A stretch of 64,000 bases of DNA, from assembly GCF_000332455.1 (NCBI RefSeq), contig NZ_AOGY02000024.1, forward strand, positions 1 to 64,000, given 5' to 3'. Position 1 is the stretch's first letter; each line of letters begins with the position of its first letter. Position numbers and translations under genes: made by a program. Source of the DNA: Leptospira vanthielii serovar Holland str. Waz Holland = ATCC 700522 (GTDB lineage Bacteria > Spirochaetota > Leptospiria > Leptospirales > Leptospiraceae). A model generated the notes under the pieces. That model saw only the letters and a program-made list of their open reading frames with translations, had not been told where the DNA came from and did not search any database. Of this stretch, positions 26,392-34,625 are shown in pieces.

Positions 26392-27888
26392 ATGATTAAA
26401 GTATCTGGTTTAAATAAACAATTCAACGGCAACGTCTTATTCGATGATTTACAATTCAGCGTGAACCGTGGCGAACGTGTGGGTCTTGTGGGGCGCAATG
26501 GACATGGAAAATCCACCATGGTCCAAATCATTTTAGGAAAAACGGAACCTGACTCAGGAAACATCACCATCCCCAAGGGATACCGGATTGGACATTTGGA
26601 ACAACATTTGGTTTTTACCAAACCTACAGTTTTGGAAGAATGTGCCCTCGGCCTTCCCGAAGGGGACGAATACGAAACCTGGAAAGTAGAACGAATTTTA
26701 TTTGGTCTTGGATTTTCAGAAAAAGACATGGAACGTAGCCCCGAAGAGTTTTCTGGTGGATACCAAATCCGGATGAACTTAGCCAAACTCCTGGTCTCGG
26801 CTCCGGACATGCTCATATTAGATGAACCAAACAACTATTTGGATATTGTCACCATACGTTGGTTAGAGGAATTTTTGCGCGAGTGGGAAGGGGAAATTAT
26901 TCTCATCACTCATGATAGAAGTTTTATGGACAGTGTTGTGACACACACAGTTGCCATTCATAGAACCAAGGCCATCAAGGTGCAAGGGGATACGGAAAAG
27001 TTATACACACAGATCAACCAAGCAGAAGAGATCTACGAAAAAACGAGATTAAACGAAGCCAAAAAACGCAAACAAGAAGAGATCTTTATCGCCAAGTTCA
27101 AAGCCAAAGCAAGTTTTGCCAGTCGCGCCCAGTCTCGTGTCAAAAGATTAGAGAAACAAGGAGAAATGAAGGCACTCGAGAATATTGAAGATATGGAACT
27201 TTATTTTAACAGTGCTCCCTTCAATGCAAGTCAGATGTTAAGTGTCGATGAAGTATCATTTTCTTATAATGGATCGGTGCCTTTTCTATTTGAAAACTTT
27301 TCTATTAGTGTCGGTCCGGAAGATCGAATTTGTATCATCGGGAAAAACGGAAAAGGAAAGTCCACCTTGCTTAAGTTAATTGCGGGAGAGCTTAGTCCAG
27401 TTAAGGGTGATGTCAAAAAACATCAGCTTTTAAAGGAAGGGTATTTTGGCCAAACTAACAAACTGAACATGAACGAAAGTAATACGGTCGTACAAGAAAT
27501 CATGACTGCTGACCAAAACTGTTCTGAAGGAAAAGCTCGTGCCATTGCCGGTGGGTTAATGTTCTCCGAAGACCTTGCCTTAAAAAAAATCAAGGTTCTC
27601 TCTGGGGGAGAAAAGAGTCGGGTTTTACTTGGTAAAATTTTGGTGACTCCTTGCCACTTGTTGTATTTGGATGAGCCGACAAACCACTTGGATATGCAGT
27701 CCTGTGACTCACTGATTGAGGCCATCGATAACTTTGATGGTTCTGTCATTATGGTCACACACAACGAAATGCACTTGCGTGCTGTAGCCACAAAACTAAT
27801 AGTATTCGATGATGACCGAGTTTTTGTTTATGACGGGGGTTATGACGACTTCCTCACAGACATTGGCTGGAAGGATGAAACCGTTTGA
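26392..27888 (+). CDS. ABC-F family ATPase (ribosome-associated type)
   Basis: The 498-residue protein has two ABC domains and no membrane segment. Domain 1 has Walker [10 protein letters not shown], signature SGGYQIR and Walker [12 protein letters not shown]; domain 2 has [17 protein letters not shown] and [11 protein letters not shown]. Between them is the charged helical ABC-F linker (about 215-290, [17 protein letters not shown] wording). Family members act on the ribosome in translation control, stalling rescue or antibiotic protection. The next gene starts within its stop codon (TTGA overlap), which links it to an exporter. Confidence 0.88.
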   Translation: MIKVSGLNKQFNGNVLFDDLQFSVNRGERVGLVGRNGHGKSTMVQIILGKTEPDSGNITIPKGYRIGHLEQHLVFTKPTVLEECALGLPEGDEYETWKVERILFGLGFSEKDMERSPEEFSGGYQIRMNLAKLLVSAPDMLILDEPNNYLDIVTIRWLEEFLREWEGEIILITHDRSFMDSVVTHTVAIHRTKAIKVQGDTEKLYTQINQAEEIYEKTRLNEAKKRKQEEIFIAKFKAKASFASRAQSRVKRLEKQGEMKALENIEDMELYFNSAPFNASQMLSVDEVSFSYNGSVPFLFENFSISVGPEDRICIIGKNGKGKSTLLKLIAGELSPVKGDVKKHQLLKEGYFGQTNKLNMNESNTVVQEIMTADQNCSEGKARAIAGGLMFSEDLALKKIKVLSGGEKSRVLLGKILVTPCHLLYLDEPTNHLDMQSCDSLIEAIDNFDGSVIMVTHNEMHLRAVATKLIVFDDDRVFVYDGGYDDFLTDIGWKDETV

Positions 27889-28811
27889 AATCTATCCTCA
27901 CTCTAAAACAAGTTTCCAAGTTGTATGACAACGGATTCCAAGCACTAAAGAATATCAATTGGGAAGTAAAAGAGGGCGAAATTCACGCTCTCCTTGGCCC
28001 AAATGGAGCAGGGAAAACCACACTCATCAATTTGATCTGTGGAATTGTATCACCAAGCGCCGGTGAGGTGAATGTTGGTGGATTTGATATCATCAAAGAT
28101 TTCAAAAAAACCAGATCCTTCATTGGCCTTGTTCCACAAGAACTCAGTGTCCATGCCTTTGAAACCGTTTGGGCCAGTGTTTCCTTTACTAGGGGCTTGT
28201 ATGGCAAACCCGCCAATCCAAAGTACATTGAAGAAGTTTTAAAATCTCTTTCCCTTTGGGACAAAAAAGACCAAAAAATTATGACTTTGTCAGGGGGGAT
28301 GAAACGTCGCGTTTTAATCGCCAAAGCATTGTCGCACGAACCAAGTATTTTGTTTTTAGATGAGCCAAGTGCTGGTGTGGATGTAGAATTACGTAAGGAT
28401 ATGTGGAAAATTGTAGAATCGCTCAGAAAAAACGGCGTTACCATTATCCTCACCACTCACTACATCGAAGAGGCGGAATCCATTGCCGATAGAATCTCTG
28501 TGATCAGAAAGGGAGAAATTTTCCTTACAGAAAATAAAGACCGGCTCATGAAACAACTCGGAACCAAACAACTTCGTATTGAACTTAAAAAAACACTAAA
28601 ACTAATTCCAAAGTCCCTATCGAAGTATGAATTGGAACTAGTCGATCAGAATTCTGCGATTGTGTTTACGTATGACCGTTCGGATGACAGTAGTTTGATT
28701 ACCAAACTTCTGGATGATTTGAAAAAACTCAAAATCCAATTTAGTGATTTGAGTACAAAACAAAGTTCTCTTGAAGAAATTTTTGTTCAGTTGTTACAGG
28801 AGGCTGTATGA
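27885..28811 (+). CDS. ABC-2-type exporter ATP-binding protein
   Basis: The 308-residue product has Walker [10 protein letters not shown], signature [15 protein letters not shown], Walker [12 protein letters not shown] and the switch His in TTHYIEEAE. It is the ATPase of a two-part export system of the YadG/drug-export type. The TTG start overlaps the ABC-F stop by 4 bases and its own stop overlaps the permease start by 4 bases. Confidence 0.9.
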   Translation: MKSILTLKQVSKLYDNGFQALKNINWEVKEGEIHALLGPNGAGKTTLINLICGIVSPSAGEVNVGGFDIIKDFKKTRSFIGLVPQELSVHAFETVWASVSFTRGLYGKPANPKYIEEVLKSLSLWDKKDQKIMTLSGGMKRRVLIAKALSHEPSILFLDEPSAGVDVELRKDMWKIVESLRKNGVTIILTTHYIEEAESIADRISVIRKGEIFLTENKDRLMKQLGTKQLRIELKKTLKLIPKSLSKYELELVDQNSAIVFTYDRSDDSSLITKLLDDLKKLKIQFSDLSTKQSSLEEIFVQLLQEAV

Positions 28812-29569
28812 ATTTTTACGCAATTAAGTCCATCTATCAATTTGAAATGGCAAGGACCTTTCGCACCCTATTACAAAGTATTGCCTCACCAGTTCTTTCC
28901 ACTTCTTTGTATTTTATTGTATTTGGATCGGCCATTGGTTCAAGGATCCAGGAAATCGATGGAATCCATTATGGAAGTTTTATTGTTCCGGGTCTTGTGA
29001 TGTTGTCACTTTTGACTGAGAGTATCTCCAATGCTTCCTTTGGAATCTACTTCCCTAAGTTTAGTGGAACCATTTATGAAATTCTATCGGCACCAGTGAC
29101 GATGTGGGAAGTGGTGATTGGGTATGTGGGAGCTGCTGCCACTAAGTCTCTTATGCTCGGAATACTAATGCTCATTACCGCATCATTTTTTGTTCCCATT
29201 CGGATTGACCATCCCATCCTCATGGCTTTTTTTCTCGTATTAACCTGTATTAGTTTTAGTTTGTTTGGATTTGTGATTGGGATTTGGGCAGATAGTTTTG
29301 AAAAACTTCAAATGATTCCTATGCTTGTCATCACACCACTGGTATTTTTGGGAGGAAGTTTTTATTCTATCCAAATGTTACCTCCCTTCTGGCAAAAATT
29401 GAGTATGTTTAACCCGGTCTTGTATTTGGTCAGTGGTTTTCGTTATAGTTTTTTTGAAAGGGCTGACGTAGCACTCTCTGTGAGTATTACAATGATCCTT
29501 GTGTTTTTGACTTTTTGTTTGACGGTAACCTGGCTTATCTTTCGCACAGGATATAAAATCAAAAACTAA
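28808..29569 (+). CDS. ABC-2-type exporter permease
   Basis: The 253-residue protein has six predicted membrane segments and the ABC-2 signature region [20 protein letters not shown] near residue 190. It pairs with the upstream ATPase (ATGA overlap) to form an exporter. Substrates of this subgroup (YadH-like) are mostly unknown. It converges on the FKBP gene with 24 bases between; the weak inverted repeat there (ACTAA and TTAGT) may serve as a shared terminator. Confidence 0.9.
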   Translation: MNFYAIKSIYQFEMARTFRTLLQSIASPVLSTSLYFIVFGSAIGSRIQEIDGIHYGSFIVPGLVMLSLLTESISNASFGIYFPKFSGTIYEILSAPVTMWEVVIGYVGAAATKSLMLGILMLITASFFVPIRIDHPILMAFFLVLTCISFSLFGFVIGIWADSFEKLQMIPMLVITPLVFLGGSFYSIQMLPPFWQKLSMFNPVLYLVSGFRYSFFERADVALSVSITMILVFLTFCLTVTWLIFRTGYKIKN

Positions 29570-29593
29570 GGATGTAATTTAAGAACTTTAGTT

Positions 29594-29983
29594 TCAATAT
29601 ATCTTTAAAAGTTCGACTTCAAAGATAAGAGTGGAGTCCGCAGGAATGTTCCCCACTTTTTTGCTACCGTACCCGAGTTCTGGTGGGATAATGAGTTTTC
29701 GTTTTCCACCGACTCGCATCCCTTTGATACCTTTGTCCCAACCCTTCACCACTTCTCCCGCACCTAAGTTGAATTCAAAAGGACGGTTTCGGTCGCGGGA
29801 ACTATCAAACTTGGTACCGTTGGGGAGTTTGCCTACATAGTGAACAGTTACATAGGAACCGGAAAAAGCTTCTTCTCCTTTTCCTACAACGAGATCGATA
29901 ATTTGGAAGTCCTTTTCTGCTGATTGGATGGGGAATACCAAAACAAGAAGGAAAAATAAGACGGTTCGGATAATGATCTTCAT
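29594..29983 (-). CDS. Periplasmic FKBP-type peptidyl-prolyl isomerase
   Basis: The 129-residue protein has a signal peptide (MKIIIRTVLFFLLVLVFPIQS) and one complete FKBP domain: VTVHYVGKLPNGTKFDSS, FEFNLGAGEVVKGWDKG, MRVGGKRKLIIPPELGYG and DSTLIFEVELL. The hydrophobic pocket residues (Tyr, Phe, Asp, Val, Trp) are kept. It speeds cis-trans proline isomerisation in envelope proteins. Confidence 0.9.
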   Translation of the reverse strand: MKIIIRTVLFFLLVLVFPIQSAEKDFQIIDLVVGKGEEAFSGSYVTVHYVGKLPNGTKFDSSRDRNRPFEFNLGAGEVVKGWDKGIKGMRVGGKRKLIIPPELGYGSKKVGNIPADSTLIFEVELLKIY

Positions 29984-30067
29984 ACTTTAGTGAAAGCATT
30001 CAAGATTTGGATTTCTTTGCCAATGAAAAAAACTATTCCAAAGACTGTCCTATTTTAGAATAACCAA

Positions 30068-30382
30068 ATGTTTCATGAGTTTATTTTCTATTGTCGGGAG
30101 CTTGAATCCTTCCTATTCAGAAACCAAATCCAAGAATTTATAGAGGGCGAGCACGATAGTTTTTTTGCCGAAGAAATGCTCCGTTACATTCAGGCGGAAT
30201 CCTTAAAAATTCCCGATTCAGAAAAACAAAAATACCCAAACCTACCTTGGGATAAAATTGATAACCTTTGGCAAAAGGATTTGGCTCGGGCCTATGACTA
30301 CATCGACTTGAAGATGTTATACTATATTTGTGCTTACGAAATTCCGAAAATTACAAAAACAATCAAATTAGAAATCCGCTAA
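30068..30382 (+). CDS. Small cytoplasmic protein of unknown function
   Basis: The 104-residue product is acidic and helical with an aromatic-rich C-terminal half (DKIDNLWQKDLARAYDYIDLKMLYYICAYEI). No signal or membrane segment is visible. I do not recognise the family; the length and all-helical look allow a four-helix HepT-like fold, but the signature motif is not evident. It ends 3 bases from the convergent DUF1577 gene. Confidence 0.6.
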   Translation: MFHEFIFYCRELESFLFRNQIQEFIEGEHDSFFAEEMLRYIQAESLKIPDSEKQKYPNLPWDKIDNLWQKDLARAYDYIDLKMLYYICAYEIPKITKTIKLEIR

Positions 30383-30385
30383 CGA

Positions 30386-31519
30386 TTAAGCGGCTGATTT
30401 TCCATTGTTTTTGATAATTTCGATATTTTCTTCGAATCGAACTTTTTCTGCGTAAGTTCGTTTTCCAGAAAACTCAACACCAACGAGCAAATCTCCTGAC
30501 TCTTCCTTTTTTGCCCAAGCAATTTTTCCAAAAAAGCGGAAGGGAGTCTGAAGTTTAAAAACTAATTCTAGTAATATACCTTTTTGTTTCGGGAGAGTTT
30601 CCACTAAACTGCTGTTACCGACTCTTAGCTTTAGTCCCGTTGCAGAAAGATCCAATACAGGAAATTTTTCTACAGTTGTCATCAGGTTAGCATCTTTGAT
30701 CCTTTCGATCATTTCTGCAATTTGTACTTGGTAAAATGTTAAATCTTCTGTGGTAATAAAATTATCTTTGGTTTGTAACCAGTAATATCCAATAGGAATG
30801 ATTTCTTCTAATTCATTTTTATAAAGGATAGGAAGAATGAGTTCTGATTTTATTTTTTTGTCTCTTGCTGTCATTGCAAGTTTATCAACATGTTCTTCAA
30901 TTTCCTCTTCGTAGTTGATAAATCCTTCTTCAAGGGAACGATAACTTTCTCCGCTGCTTGCATCTTTTATGAAGAGAATTCTTTGCGTAGATTTTACCAC
31001 ATCGAACTTTCTTTCCATACCAGATTTGAAAATATCCATGGTACCTGCTTCGCCGGACCTTGCCATCATTCGTTTGCGGTAGTCTTCAAAATTGACTCGC
31101 ACAAGGGTAGGGATGTTGAACATATTCGCTTCAATAATAGTTTTGGAACTAACAATGTTGGTAACATTGACAAGCCCGTCTTCCGAAATTGTAAAACGAG
31201 GATTTACTCTTTCTTTTTTAGCGATGAGAACTTTATCAACATGGAGTTGGATTTTGTTAGGTGCAAGTTGTTTTATAAAAGAACAATGTAGTTCTAAATA
31301 CCGAGCCAAAAGTTTGGAAAGGATGAAGGTGGAACCAGGTCCAATCGGCCAAACTTCGGACCAATCAACCACAATCTCTTCTCCACCAGGTAACTCCTGT
31401 GTTACGGTCATGGTTTGGATTTGCCCATTCCAATTGGCTTTCATTTCCTGATTCATTAAGTAGTGTAATATCACATGGTGTTTCTGTTCTTTCCCTGTGA
31501 TTTGATCCATTGGTCGCAT
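30386..31519 (-). CDS. DUF1577 family protein with C-terminal PilZ-like domain
   Basis: This 377-residue protein matches the DUF1577 family, known from Leptospira. The middle has a GAF-like helical linker (EEIEEHVDKLAMTARDKKI) followed by a strand pattern. The C-terminal 100 residues look like a PilZ domain, with LDLSATGLKLRV in the position of the D-x-S-x-x-G motif and VGVEFSGK near the end. PilZ domains bind cyclic di-GMP, but the usual R-x-x-x-R in front of the motif is not obvious, so binding is uncertain. It has no membrane segment. Confidence 0.8.
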   Translation of the reverse strand: MRPMDQITGKEQKHHVILHYLMNQEMKANWNGQIQTMTVTQELPGGEEIVVDWSEVWPIGPGSTFILSKLLARYLELHCSFIKQLAPNKIQLHVDKVLIAKKERVNPRFTISEDGLVNVTNIVSSKTIIEANMFNIPTLVRVNFEDYRKRMMARSGEAGTMDIFKSGMERKFDVVKSTQRILFIKDASSGESYRSLEEGFINYEEEIEEHVDKLAMTARDKKIKSELILPILYKNELEEIIPIGYYWLQTKDNFITTEDLTFYQVQIAEMIERIKDANLMTTVEKFPVLDLSATGLKLRVGNSSLVETLPKQKGILLELVFKLQTPFRFFGKIAWAKKEESGDLLVGVEFSGKRTYAEKVRFEENIEIIKNNGKSAA

Positions 31520-31619
31520 AGCTAAATTCCGAGTTCTATTTTTGGATTACGGAAATAAATTTCCGGCCCTAATGGAAAGTAAAGATCATGCTCGTCTCTT
31601 TGGCAAGAAAAAGGAAAAA

Positions 31620-32192
31620 TTAAAGTAACAGTAAGTGTTTTTTTTCTGTTAATTCATAACAGAAGTGAATCCATGAAAAATGATTTTGTAGGTGTGAATA
31701 CTCGGGAAGGTACTGATATAAAAACGCTTCACATCTTTTCTCTCGTTCAAGATATTTTTTTTCCATTACGATAGTTAGATCGTTTAAAGTTTTTTCGTAT
31801 CTGTCTGAATCCATATAACCTTCTTGTAAGGCCTTTTTTAGAAACATTCGTTTTTCATTCCATTCTAATGGGGAAAGTACTGAGATTGTATCTATCTCCA
31901 AACAAAACTCTTTTAACTCTCGTTCGAACTTTGGAACTTCCTTTCTGATATTTTCACATTTGTAGAAGAGAGTGCGGAGATGGCTTATTGCGTAAGTATC
32001 GATTTCAGAAATATGTCCTTCGTAAAGAGCGTGATAAATCTTAGGAAAGGAGAAGGTAAACATCGGACCTTTATAGGGACAAAGTAGATCCAATTGGTAG
32101 GCACCTCTTGCATTTAGTTGTAAGGAACCTTTGACTAGGATCCCATTCACATCTGTCTCCAATGTTTTAATACCGAGCATACTATTATTCAA
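31620..32192 (-). CDS. Protein of unknown function
   Basis: The 190-residue product has no signal peptide or membrane helix. The first 45 residues form a beta-rich segment (ETDVNGILVKGSLQLNARGAYQLDL) and the rest is helical, with a DxERYEKTLND-like helix (DSDRYEKTLNDLTIVMEKKYLE). I do not recognise it. It lies upstream of the DUF1577 gene on the same strand, about 100 bases away, and is divergent from the patatin gene. Confidence 0.6.
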   Translation of the reverse strand: MNNSMLGIKTLETDVNGILVKGSLQLNARGAYQLDLLCPYKGPMFTFSFPKIYHALYEGHISEIDTYAISHLRTLFYKCENIRKEVPKFERELKEFCLEIDTISVLSPLEWNEKRMFLKKALQEGYMDSDRYEKTLNDLTIVMEKKYLEREKRCEAFLYQYLPEYSHLQNHFSWIHFCYELTEKKHLLLL

Positions 32193-32317
32193 TTGCCTTT
32201 GTAGTGAAATTTATTGTATGATCGGGAAGTTTTTTCCAATATTTCAAAATCTTACAAACAAAGAGAAATTTGTTTTGGTGATTCCCCTAAGGAAAGAAAT
32301 CCTAAAAATTCTTCGAA

Positions 32318-32992
32318 TTGTTTTTTGCAACCGAAACCGGATGGGAAGACTCTGACATTATTGTGCAGTCTCCTATTGTTAGTGAATCTCCGAACCAACC
32401 CAAACTCCCGAAAGCCAAAGGTACCAAAAGAGCCCTTCTTGTAGAAGGAGGCGGAATGAAAGGAGCATTTTCTGGTGGTGTTTTGTATGCTTGGAACCGT
32501 TTCCTAAGACCAAATTACTTTGATTTGGTGGTGGGTGTGTCTTCTGGTGCTTGTGCGGCTGCATACTATGTATCTATGCCCAAAGAGGAACCTATCAAAA
32601 GTGAAAAGGCACTTGCTGTTTGGTATAGGGATTTGTCGGGAAGAAAACTGATATCCTTTTTACATCCATTTCAAGGTAAAACGCTTCTCAACCAAGAATA
32701 CTTAATTGATTTTATTTTTCGAAAAAAAGTTCGACTGGAATCGGAAACTTTGGATCGAAAAAATGTACCACATTTTGTCGTGGCAGTGAGTAATTTGCAT
32801 ACCCATTCTATCGAGTATATCAAAGCCACTTCTGCTAATGTTTTTGATCTTTTGAAAGCAGCAACTTCTCTTCCTATTGCCACTCGCGGTAAACATTGGT
32901 TAAATGGTAAATTGTATTCGGATGCTGCTATTTTAAATCCGCTTCCTATCCAAGATATTATAGAAGCTGGTTATAAAGAAATTGTTGTGATG
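32318..32992 (+). pseudogene. Patatin-like phospholipase, 5' fragment (interrupted by IS481-type element)
   Basis: The fragment encodes the N-terminal catalytic part of a patatin/RssA-type lipase. It has the oxyanion loop EGGGMKGAFSGG, the nucleophile elbow GVSSGA and the catalytic Asp region SDAAILNPLPI. The frame is open up to base 32992, where the insertion element starts; translation would end four residues into the element. The start is uncertain (TTG 32318 or GTG 32363). Removing the element and one copy of the 3-bp repeat restores a continuous frame KEIVVMIMNSPIRH into the 3' fragment. The truncated product keeps the dyad but lacks about 105 C-terminal residues. Confidence 0.88.
32990..32992. 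repeat. Target-site duplication, left copy (ATG)
   Basis: ATG immediately before the element end; the same triplet follows the right end at 34305-34307. A single copy gives an uninterrupted patatin frame. Confidence 0.7.
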
Positions 32993-34304
32993 GTATGAGG
33001 AGGTCAGATAGGTAACAAAAGAGACAACTCACATGGGTAACACCTACATTGTGTATCGGAGGACAATCCGATGCCTTGGAAGGAAACCAAAGTGATAGAA
33101 GAAAGAATCAAGTTCATAGCAGCTGTTAAAAGTGGTCAGTGGTGTTTTGCCGATCTTTGCCGAGACTTTAATATATCGAGAAAGACTGGCTATAAATATC
33201 TAAAGAATTATGAGTCGGAAGGTATCGACGGACTCAAAGATAAATCTAGAAAAAGAATCACTCAGTCCAATGAAACTCCTGAGAAAATCGTTCACCTAAT
33301 TGTATCTTTACGTGAAGACCATCCATCTTGGGGTCCCAAAAAACTCCGTCCCATACTCAAAGCAAAGTTTCATCGCATGAAACAGATTCCAAGTGAAACT
33401 ACAATTGGAAACATTCTTCGCAAAAAAGGCCTAGTCAAACCTAAGAAAAAAAGACCAAGAGTTCCACAGTCTCTATTTCCTTTTTCCAATGTAGTCGCTC
33501 CCAATGATGTATGGTGTGTTGATTTTAAAGGCCATTTTACAGTAGGAAATGGCAATCGCTGCGATCCACTAACAATTACAGATGCATATAGTCGCTACCT
33601 TCTAGCATGTGAAATCCTGAATAAAACGAATGCAGAGCAAACAAAAGCGGTATTTGAAAGGGTTTTTAAAGAATATGGACTACCACAGGCAATCAAATCA
33701 GATAATGGATCACCTTTTGCAAGTAAGGCCATTGGCGGCTTAACTAGTCTTTCTATATGGTGGTTGAAATTAGGGATCCGACCGGAACGCATTGAACCAG
33801 GGAAACCATCTCAGAACGGTCGTCATGAGAGAATGCACAGAACACTCAAAGAAGAAACTGCATTACCTCCAAGATCTAGTTTGGATGCACAACAGACCGC
33901 CTTTGATTCATTCCGTGAAGAATTTAATAAGGTAAGACCACATGAAGCTTTGGGTTTTCTGACACCTGCAAAAGTTTATAAATCTTCGAAAAGGACATTC
34001 CCAAAAAAGATTCTAGAGGTAGCTTATCCCACACATATTGTTACCGATAAAGTCCATGAAAGTGGTTTTGCGCAGTACGGGCCCCATCGAGTGTTCTTTG
34101 GGAATCCTTTCATTGGAGAGGTAGTTGGCTTTGAAGAGATATCTGATCGGCATTGTCGTCTTTACTTTGCGGATGCAATTCTTGGAATTTTGGATTTGTA
34201 TACGAGTAAAGTGTTGAAATACCAGAGGCTATTGTATAGAATTGACTAGTAAAAGTGTAACCCATGTGAGTGATCTAAAGTGTTACCGATGTGCCTTTTC
34301 ATAC
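32993..34304 (+). mobile_element. Complete IS481-type insertion sequence, 1,312 bp
   Basis: Both ends are visible. The left end (32993) begins GTATGAGGAGG and the right end (34304), read inwards, begins GTATGAAAAGG; both continue to a shared GGTAACA about 18 bases in. A 17-base subterminal inverted repeat with one mismatch lies at 33027-33043 and 34255-34271. The element carries one intact transposase and no passenger genes. A 3-bp ATG occurs directly on both sides, and excision restores the host gene. The intact transposase and clean boundaries suggest a recent insertion. Confidence 0.88.
33071..34249 (+). CDS. IS481-family DDE transposase
   Basis: The 392-residue protein begins MPWKETKVIEERIKFIAAV, typical of the IS481 group, with a helix-turn-helix (FADLCRDFNISRKTGYKYLKNY). 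The integrase-core catalytic residues are present: Asp in VWCVDFKGHF, Asp in IKSDNGSPF and Glu in QNGRHERMHR, followed by NKVRPHEALGF. The ATG follows a GGAGGA ribosome site. The frame is complete, so the element may still be mobile. Confidence 0.93.
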   Translation: MPWKETKVIEERIKFIAAVKSGQWCFADLCRDFNISRKTGYKYLKNYESEGIDGLKDKSRKRITQSNETPEKIVHLIVSLREDHPSWGPKKLRPILKAKFHRMKQIPSETTIGNILRKKGLVKPKKKRPRVPQSLFPFSNVVAPNDVWCVDFKGHFTVGNGNRCDPLTITDAYSRYLLACEILNKTNAEQTKAVFERVFKEYGLPQAIKSDNGSPFASKAIGGLTSLSIWWLKLGIRPERIEPGKPSQNGRHERMHRTLKEETALPPRSSLDAQQTAFDSFREEFNKVRPHEALGFLTPAKVYKSSKRTFPKKILEVAYPTHIVTDKVHESGFAQYGPHRVFFGNPFIGEVVGFEEISDRHCRLYFADAILGILDLYTSKVLKYQRLLYRID

Positions 34305-34307
34305 ATG
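34305..34307. repeat. Target-site duplication, right copy (ATG)
   Basis: ATG just after the right inverted repeat, matching 32990-32992. Confidence 0.7.
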
Positions 34308-34622
34308 ATTATGAATTCACCGATCAGACATATTTCGGGTCCATTAACAAGACTCACAAGCCTTCTTGCTTTCCCAAAACATCGGACCATTCGTAAACTT
34401 ATGCGGAAACTCCACCACTTTCACTTTAATACTGGGAGAGAAATTGCAGTCAAACCGCCAAGAGGTGTGAAGATCATTACGGTGGCTCCGGATGGACCAC
34501 TCCCTGTCAAACTCACCACAACCATTCGCACAAAACTTTACAAAACAGTTCTTCTTGGCGCTAAAAAAGGAGAAGAGGCTATGCAAAAAATTTTGAAGCG
34601 AAAGTTTAAAAAACAAAAATAA
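34308..34622 (+). pseudogene. Patatin-like phospholipase, 3' fragment
   Basis: The frame after the insertion reads IMNSPIRHISGPLTRLTSLLAF and continues for 104 residues to a basic C terminus. This is the tail expected for the patatin protein interrupted upstream, including KIITVAPDGPLPVKLTTT. It has no start or ribosome site of its own, though an open frame running out of the element (from 34242) could give a fused product. The catalytic residues are all in the 5' fragment. Confidence 0.85.
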
Positions 34623-34625
34623 CGA

